A stretch of DNA of 26,609 nucleotides. Source: DAIDKA01 sp049792815. Lineage in GTDB: Bacteria; Pseudomonadota; Gammaproteobacteria; Steroidobacterales; Steroidobacteraceae. Under the pieces are notes generated by a model. It was not told the origin of the DNA and did no database searches. It worked only from the letters and a program-made list of their open reading frames with translations. Positions 23,478-26,609 of this stretch are shown in pieces; within the stretch, counting starts at the first letter, position 1; every line of letters starts with the position of its first letter. A program made the translations under genes and the position numbers. The stretch lies in the NCBI GenBank assembly GCA_049792815.1, contig JBARBG010000134.1:1-26609 (forward strand), written 5' to 3'.

Positions 23478-23721
23478 GACGGCAGATCTGCCCCGTTCAG
23501 TGGTCATTGCGCAGCGCCTGCAGGTGCTGGAAATCGAAGCCGCGGTCCAGCGCGTGCAGCTTGCGGCAACCTTCGGCCAATGGCAGCGGCGCGGCGCGCT
23601 GGGCTGGGTGGCAGGTGCGGCGCTGACGACGGCGAAGTTGGCCGGCGGACTGCTCGCGACGCCGACGGCAAGATGGGTGCTGACAGCGCTGCTGCTGCGC
23701 CTGATCCGCGGACGCGCCTAG
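23470..23721 (+). CDS. Small YqjK-like hypothetical protein
   Basis: An 83-residue protein placed as yqjK is in E. coli, overlapping the YqjE-like gene by 8 bases. It has a charged N-terminal helix (VVIAQRLQVLEIEAAVQRVQ) and a moderately hydrophobic second half (WVAGAALTTAKLAGGLLA, WVLTALLLRLIRGRA). Assignment rests mostly on gene order and size. Its TAG stop shares the palindrome CTAG with the stop of the convergent regulator gene. Confidence 0.68.
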   Translation: MTETADLPRSVVIAQRLQVLEIEAAVQRVQLAATFGQWQRRGALGWVAGAALTTAKLAGGLLATPTARWVLTALLLRLIRGRA

Positions 23722-25160
23722 CTCAGACGATCCTCTTCGGCCGGGGATTCCGCGGCGCTCCGGGTCACATCCGGCTCCGCCGTAACATCGCCGGGCGCCA
23801 GCTCGCCGGCGGACCCCGCGCCACCGCGGCCATTGTAGACCTCGAGCCGGTTATACAAGGTCTTCAGGCTCACCCCAAGAATGTCGGCGGCCTTGCGCTT
23901 GACATGGCCGCACTGTGCCAGGGTCGCCAGGGTCACGCGCCGCTCGACCTCCTCCAGCGGCGTGCCCACGCGTATGGTCAGCGTCGCGCCATCGTCGGCG
24001 GCTGCCTGCGTCGCCCCCGCGGGCAGGCCACACTCAATGACATCATCGGCCATGATGTAGGCGCGCTGCACGTGATTGCGCAACTCGCGAACATTGCCGG
24101 GCCAGACATGCTGGTACAAGCGGGCGAGGCTGTCGGCGGAAAAGGCCTTGGCCGTGCCCTCGGCGCGGTTGAGCTCGGCGAGAAAATGCCGCGCCAGCAG
24201 CTCGATGTCGGCGCCACGCTCGCGCAGCGGCGGCAGCCGGATCGGGAATACGTTGAGGCGGTGGTACAGATCCTCGCGCAGCTTGCCCTCGCGCACGGCG
24301 CGCTCCGGCTCGCGGTTGCTGGCGGCGATGATGCGCACGTCGCAGATGATCGGCGTCACGCCGCCGACGCGACTGAAACTGCCGGTCTCCAGCACCCGCA
24401 GCAGCTTCACCTGCAGCTCCATCGGCATCTCGGTGACTTCATCCAGGAAGACACTGCCGCCGTGGGCGCGCTCGAAGAATCCCTTGTGCTGCCGGTCCGC
24501 TCCGGTGAAGCTGCCGCGCTCGTGGCCAAACAGCTCGCTCTCGATCAGCTGCGGTGACACGGCGCCGCAGTTCAGCGGCAGGAACGGGGCTTCGCGCCGG
24601 CGGCTCAACTCGTGCAGCGTCAGCGCGGCCAATTCCTTGCCGGTGCCGCTCTCACCCAGCAACAGCACGGTCGCGGAAGTGGGCGCGACGCGTGCCAGCT
24701 GGTCGTACAGCGTCTGCATGATCGGGGCACTACCGAGCAGGCGGCCAAAGCGCCCGAGCCGGCGCAGCTCATGTCGCAGTGCGCCAATCTCATAGCGCAG
24801 CGCAGCCGTCTTGCGCACATGGCGCAGCACTGCCTGGACACGGTCCAGCTCGGCCGGTTTGACGAGGTAGTCCGTGGCGCCCGCTCGCAAGGCAGCGACC
24901 GCGCTGTCGAGGGTGGCATGCCCGGTCACCACGATCAGATCCGGTGCGTCGGTGGACGGCAGGTCACGGGCGAGTTCTATGCCTTCCCCATCGGGCAAGC
25001 GCAGATCGGTCAGAACTACATCGGGACGCTTGCGCCCCAGCAGCTCGCGCGCGGCCCGCAGAGTCTGTGCGCCGGTTGAGGTAAACCCTTCAAGACGCGC
25101 CACTTCCTGAAGCCAATCGACCACATCAGGATCGTCATCGACGATGAGGGCATGGGGCAT
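23718..25160 (-). CDS. Sigma-54-dependent response regulator, NtrC family
   Basis: A 480-residue transcription activator that would, when phosphorylated, drive sigma-54 RNA polymerase. Receiver domain: D8/D9/D10, phosphoacceptor D52, T79 and K101. AAA+ domain: Walker A GESGTGKE at 169-176, GSFTGA at 216-221 (usual form GAFTGA; it contacts sigma-54), Walker B GSVFLDE at 235-241, and REDLYHRLNVFPIRLPPLRER. A Fis-type helix-turn-helix lies at about 405-440 (HVKRKAADILGVSLKTLYNRL), followed by a 40-residue acidic tail. No sensor kinase gene adjoins it. Upstream is a 280-base gap with inverted repeats and a sigma-54 promoter on the opposite strand, a likely target. The 3' end overlaps the YqjK-like gene by 4 bases. 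Confidence 0.93.
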   Translation of the reverse strand: MPHALIVDDDPDVVDWLQEVARLEGFTSTGAQTLRAARELLGRKRPDVVLTDLRLPDGEGIELARDLPSTDAPDLIVVTGHATLDSAVAALRAGATDYLVKPAELDRVQAVLRHVRKTAALRYEIGALRHELRRLGRFGRLLGSAPIMQTLYDQLARVAPTSATVLLLGESGTGKELAALTLHELSRRREAPFLPLNCGAVSPQLIESELFGHERGSFTGADRQHKGFFERAHGGSVFLDEVTEMPMELQVKLLRVLETGSFSRVGGVTPIICDVRIIAASNREPERAVREGKLREDLYHRLNVFPIRLPPLRERGADIELLARHFLAELNRAEGTAKAFSADSLARLYQHVWPGNVRELRNHVQRAYIMADDVIECGLPAGATQAAADDGATLTIRVGTPLEEVERRVTLATLAQCGHVKRKAADILGVSLKTLYNRLEVYNGRGGAGSAGELAPGDVTAEPDVTRSAAESPAEEDRLS

Positions 25161-25194
25161 GAAAACAGCCTATCACGGAAGCGGAGCCGTTCAC

Positions 25195-25251
25195 CTTACA
25201 GTAGATTTTGCAACCGCTGTACTTCTTACAGCGTCGCTACAAAGTGGCGAC
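25195..25251. promoter_or_regulatory. Inverted-repeat cluster upstream of the response regulator, candidate activator or operator sites
   Basis: CGCTGTA at 25215-25221 is mirrored perfectly by TACAGCG at 25227-25233. Directly after it GTCGCTAC (25233-25240) is mirrored by GTGGCGAC (25244-25251) with one mismatch. CTTACAG occurs at 25195-25201 and 25226-25232, 31 bases apart, close to three helical turns. The cluster lies about 35-90 bases upstream of the regulator gene and about 120-180 bases upstream of the plus-strand sigma-54 promoter, a usual distance for enhancer sites. The role is inferred. Confidence 0.45.
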
Positions 25252-25353
25252 AGGCCACAAAGCACAGATCGGTCCCTGGCGCTGCAGGCGCAGCGCTCAA
25301 GTTTAGTGGCGCTTGCGCCTACGGCCTGGCCGGGCCGGCGCCACCATTTTTTT
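25215..25353 (+). ncRNA. Candidate structured small RNA on the plus strand
   Basis: Successive strong hairpins occur on the plus strand: 25215-25233, 25233-25251 (or alternatively GTGGC/GCCAC within 25244-25258), GCGCTGC/GCAGCGC at 25279-25296, and the terminator-like stem at 25306-25344 with seven T. No protein gene reads through in this direction. The 5' end is not defined and no convincing sigma-70 promoter was found, so the start given is only the first hairpin. The first two dyads could equally be protein-binding sites in DNA. Confidence 0.35.
25306..25353 (+). terminator. Intrinsic terminator-like hairpin with T7, plus strand
   Basis: GTGGCGC (25306-25312) pairs with GCGCCAC (25338-25344). 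Inside it CGGCC (25322-25326) pairs with GGCCG (25333-25337). The sequence continues with CCA... and seven T at 25347-25353. On the opposite strand there is no T run after the stem, so it is plus-oriented, although both flanking genes are on the minus strand. Confidence 0.55.
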
Positions 25354-25372
25354 CGTTCGCAAGGGGACTGTG

Positions 25373-25388
25373 TGGCACATCAATTGCA
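25373..25388 (+). promoter_or_regulatory. Consensus-quality sigma-54 (-24/-12) promoter
   Basis: TGGCACATCAATTGCA matches TGGCAC-N5-TTGCA, the sigma-54 consensus with the required 10 bases between the GG and GC pairs. The start of transcription would be near 25399 on the plus strand. It lies 213 bases from the start of the sigma-54 activator gene, pointing away from it. No plus-strand coding gene follows; a terminator comes about 20 bases after the predicted start. Confidence 0.6.
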
Positions 25389-25398
25389 CATCAACTGG

Positions 25399-25442
25399 AG
25401 ATTGATCCCCCGATTCGGCGGGCCGGCAGGGCCCGCATTTTT
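25399..25442 (+). ncRNA. Candidate very short sigma-54-dependent RNA
   Basis: This is defined by the predicted sigma-54 start (about 25399) and the terminator T run (25438-25442), giving roughly 44 nt. The 5' part contains an unpaired-looking GAUCCCCC stretch that could base-pair with G-rich ribosome sites; the 3' part is the terminator stem. It is very short for a regulatory RNA, so it may instead be a short terminated leader of a transcript that is antisense to the acetyltransferase gene. Speculative. Confidence 0.3.
25418..25442 (+). terminator. Intrinsic terminator, plus strand
   Basis: GCGGGCC (25418-25424), loop GGCAG, GGCCCGC (25430-25436), then ATTTTT. This is a classic factor-independent terminator on the plus strand. 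It touches the stop codon of the minus-strand acetyltransferase gene; read on the minus strand the stem is not followed by T residues, so it is not an obvious terminator for that gene. Confidence 0.6.
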
Positions 25443-25932
25443 ATGCCTTCGCGGCCAGCTGCACCAAAGCGTCACCGGTCACACGATGCAGGATCCAGTC
25501 GTCCGCGGCGCGCGCACCGAGGCCGCGATAGACCTTGAGCGCCGGCTCATTCCAGTCCAGCACCGCCCATTCAAACCGGCCGCAGCCCCGCTCCAGGGCC
25601 AGTCGTGCCAGCCACGCCAGCATGCGCGTGCCCAGCCCGCGGCCGCGCGCGGCAGGCTTCACGTACAGGTCTTCCAGGTACAGACCCGGTTTACCCAGGA
25701 AGGTCGAGAAATTGTGAAAGTACAGGGCGAAGCCGCAGGGCACGCCGTCGAGGCAGCCGAACACCGCTTCGGCATAGGGTCGCGGGCCGAACAGCGCAGC
25801 GCGGATGTTGTCCGCGGTTGCCGTCACCTCATGCGCCAGCTTTTCGTAGTCGGCCAGCTCGCGGATGAACTGCATGACGAGGTCGACCTCATCGCTACGC
25901 ACGGGCCGGATGCTGATCTGCGGTGCAGTCAT
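25441..25932 (-). CDS. GNAT family N-acetyltransferase
   Basis: A 163-residue acetyltransferase with the GNAT acetyl-CoA motif in LYVKPAARGRGLGTRML and the following helix; LEDLYV and WAVLDWNEPALKVYRGLGA are typical of the diamine acetyltransferase-like branch of the family. The substrate may be an amine, but this is not certain. The ATG at 25932 overlaps the ppc stop codon (ATGA), so it is probably co-translated with PEP carboxylase. A longer open frame upstream lies inside ppc and is rejected. Cytoplasmic. Confidence 0.88.
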   Translation of the reverse strand: MTAPQISIRPVRSDEVDLVMQFIRELADYEKLAHEVTATADNIRAALFGPRPYAEAVFGCLDGVPCGFALYFHNFSTFLGKPGLYLEDLYVKPAARGRGLGTRMLAWLARLALERGCGRFEWAVLDWNEPALKVYRGLGARAADDWILHRVTGDALVQLAAKA

Positions 25933-26609
25933 CCGGTGGCCTGCAGTCCTTGCGCAATGCCGCTGACGCTGGCCAGCAGCGCCTCGAACAGGTCGCGGTC
26001 CTCGCGCCCGGTCGCGCGCCAACGCCGCAGCAGGTCCACCTGCATGAGATTCATGGGATCCACGTACGGATTGCGCAGCTGAATCGAGCGCTGCAGTTGC
26101 GCCTCGCCATCCAGCAGCGACGCATAGCCCTTGATGGCGAGGATATGCTGCCGCGCCGCCTCGTACTCCACGCGGATGACATCGAAACGCCGGCGCAGCG
26201 GCGGATCCACCAGTTCCTCGTAGGCATGGGCAATCTCAAGATCGGCGCGGGCCAGCATGGCCTCGACATCATCGACCAGCGCGCGCAGGAATTGCCACTG
26301 GGTGCAGGCCGCCTGCACGGTTGACAGGCCATGGGCCGCGATGGCCGCGCCCAGCCCCGCCCCGGCGCCGAACCATCCGGGCAGCAGATGACGCGACTGG
26401 AACCAGGCGAACACCCAGGGCACGGCGCGTACCGAGTCGATGGTGGTCGCCTCGGTGCGGTAGGCGGCGCGCGCGCCGATCTGCATGCGCTCGATGACGT
26501 CAATGGGCGTCACCTGGCGGAAGTAGTCCTGGAAATCAGGCTCACCGAACACCAGGCGCCGGTAGGCCGTGAGACTGGCCGCGGCGAGGGTGGCGGCGCA
26601 CGCCTGGTG
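25929..26609 (-). CDS. ppc: Phosphoenolpyruvate carboxylase, C-terminal part (5' end outside window)
   Basis: About 226 residues, the last quarter of a protein usually near 900. PEP carboxylase forms oxaloacetate from PEP and bicarbonate to refill the citric acid cycle. The frame runs unbroken to the window edge. Hallmarks are EPDFQDYFRQVTPIDVIERM, RAVPWVFAWFQSRHLLPGW, RNPYVDPMNLMQVDLLRRWR and the family's closing IAQGLQATG, which ends in the usual Thr-Gly-type terminus. The catalytic histidine regions lie outside the window. Its stop overlaps the start of the acetyltransferase gene by 4 bases. Confidence 0.95.
   Translation of the reverse strand, partial: HQACAATLAAASLTAYRRLVFGEPDFQDYFRQVTPIDVIERMQIGARAAYRTEATTIDSVRAVPWVFAWFQSRHLLPGWFGAGAGLGAAIAAHGLSTVQAACTQWQFLRALVDDVEAMLARADLEIAHAYEELVDPPLRRRFDVIRVEYEAARQHILAIKGYASLLDGEAQLQRSIQLRNPYVDPMNLMQVDLLRRWRATGREDRDLFEALLASVSGIAQGLQATG

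Noticed and set aside
23121..23507. Minus-strand open frame opposite the YqjE/YqjK-like genes
   Set aside because: It is rich in Gln/His/Arg with no domain; the plus-strand order matches the known yqjDEK arrangement.
25144..26082. 312-codon plus-strand open frame across the 25161-25440 gap and the acetyltransferase gene
   Set aside because: It runs through two terminator-like hairpins and opposite GNAT and ppc coding sequence. Composition is shadow-like and no ribosome site is present.

Overview
This is a GC-rich window of bacterial chromosome, densely packed, with most gaps under 100 bases and several start/stop overlaps. HrpA, MdtABC-type efflux genes, a YqjD/YqjE/YqjK-like trio, Apt and PEP carboxylase point to a gammaproteobacterium. 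The Fhs ligase, the single-chain glycyl-tRNA synthetase and HemJ suggest an environmental lineage such as Steroidobacterales or Nevskiales rather than an enteric. That placement is an inference. I saw no rRNA, tRNA, CRISPR array, IS element or prophage.

Layout. 1-2333 (+): the 3' end of the RNA helicase gene hrpA, a Rieske ring-hydroxylating oxygenase, and an unrecognised 143-residue ORF. 2334-2506: a leader with a 10-bp palindrome, a TTGACA box and a 9-bp inverted repeat. 2507-12063 (+): a tight run encoding an RND adaptor, two RND permeases (MdtB- and MdtC-like), a PQQ sugar-dehydrogenase-fold protein with an eroded active site, and a small membrane protein; no TolC-like outer-membrane gene follows. 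12047-12787 (-): an SDR oxidoreductase, overlapping the membrane gene tail to tail. 12960-13639 (+): a small helical protein and a CHMI-family tautomerase that seems to lack the catalytic Pro-1. 13643-14407 (-): an exported two-repeat protein. 14517-17512 (-): an aldehyde dehydrogenase and glyS overlapping by 4 bases. 17596-20373 (+): hemJ and a PAS-PAS-GGDEF-EAL protein. 20383-22065 (-): fhs. 22174-23721 (+): apt and the YqjD/E/K-like trio. 23718-25160 (-): an NtrC-type response regulator with no kinase gene beside it. 25441-26609 (-): a GNAT acetyltransferase and the 3' end of ppc.

The most intriguing stretch is the 280-base gap at 25161-25440. Both flanking genes run on the minus strand, yet the gap holds two intrinsic-terminator-like hairpins that work only on the plus strand, a series of strong hairpins, and a consensus-quality sigma-54 promoter pointing plus. 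It lies directly upstream of a sigma-54 activator gene. I propose one or two small plus-strand RNAs, at least one possibly sigma-54 dependent and controlled by the neighbouring regulator. The arrangement recalls sigma-54-driven small RNAs such as CrcZ, encoded next to cbrAB in Pseudomonas. This rests on sequence pattern only.

Other points of note are the probable loss of catalytic residues in the tautomerase and the PQQ-fold protein, a Ser/Ala/Thr-rich insert in the second RND permease, and an exact 65-residue Cys-to-Cys spacing in both halves of the exported protein.
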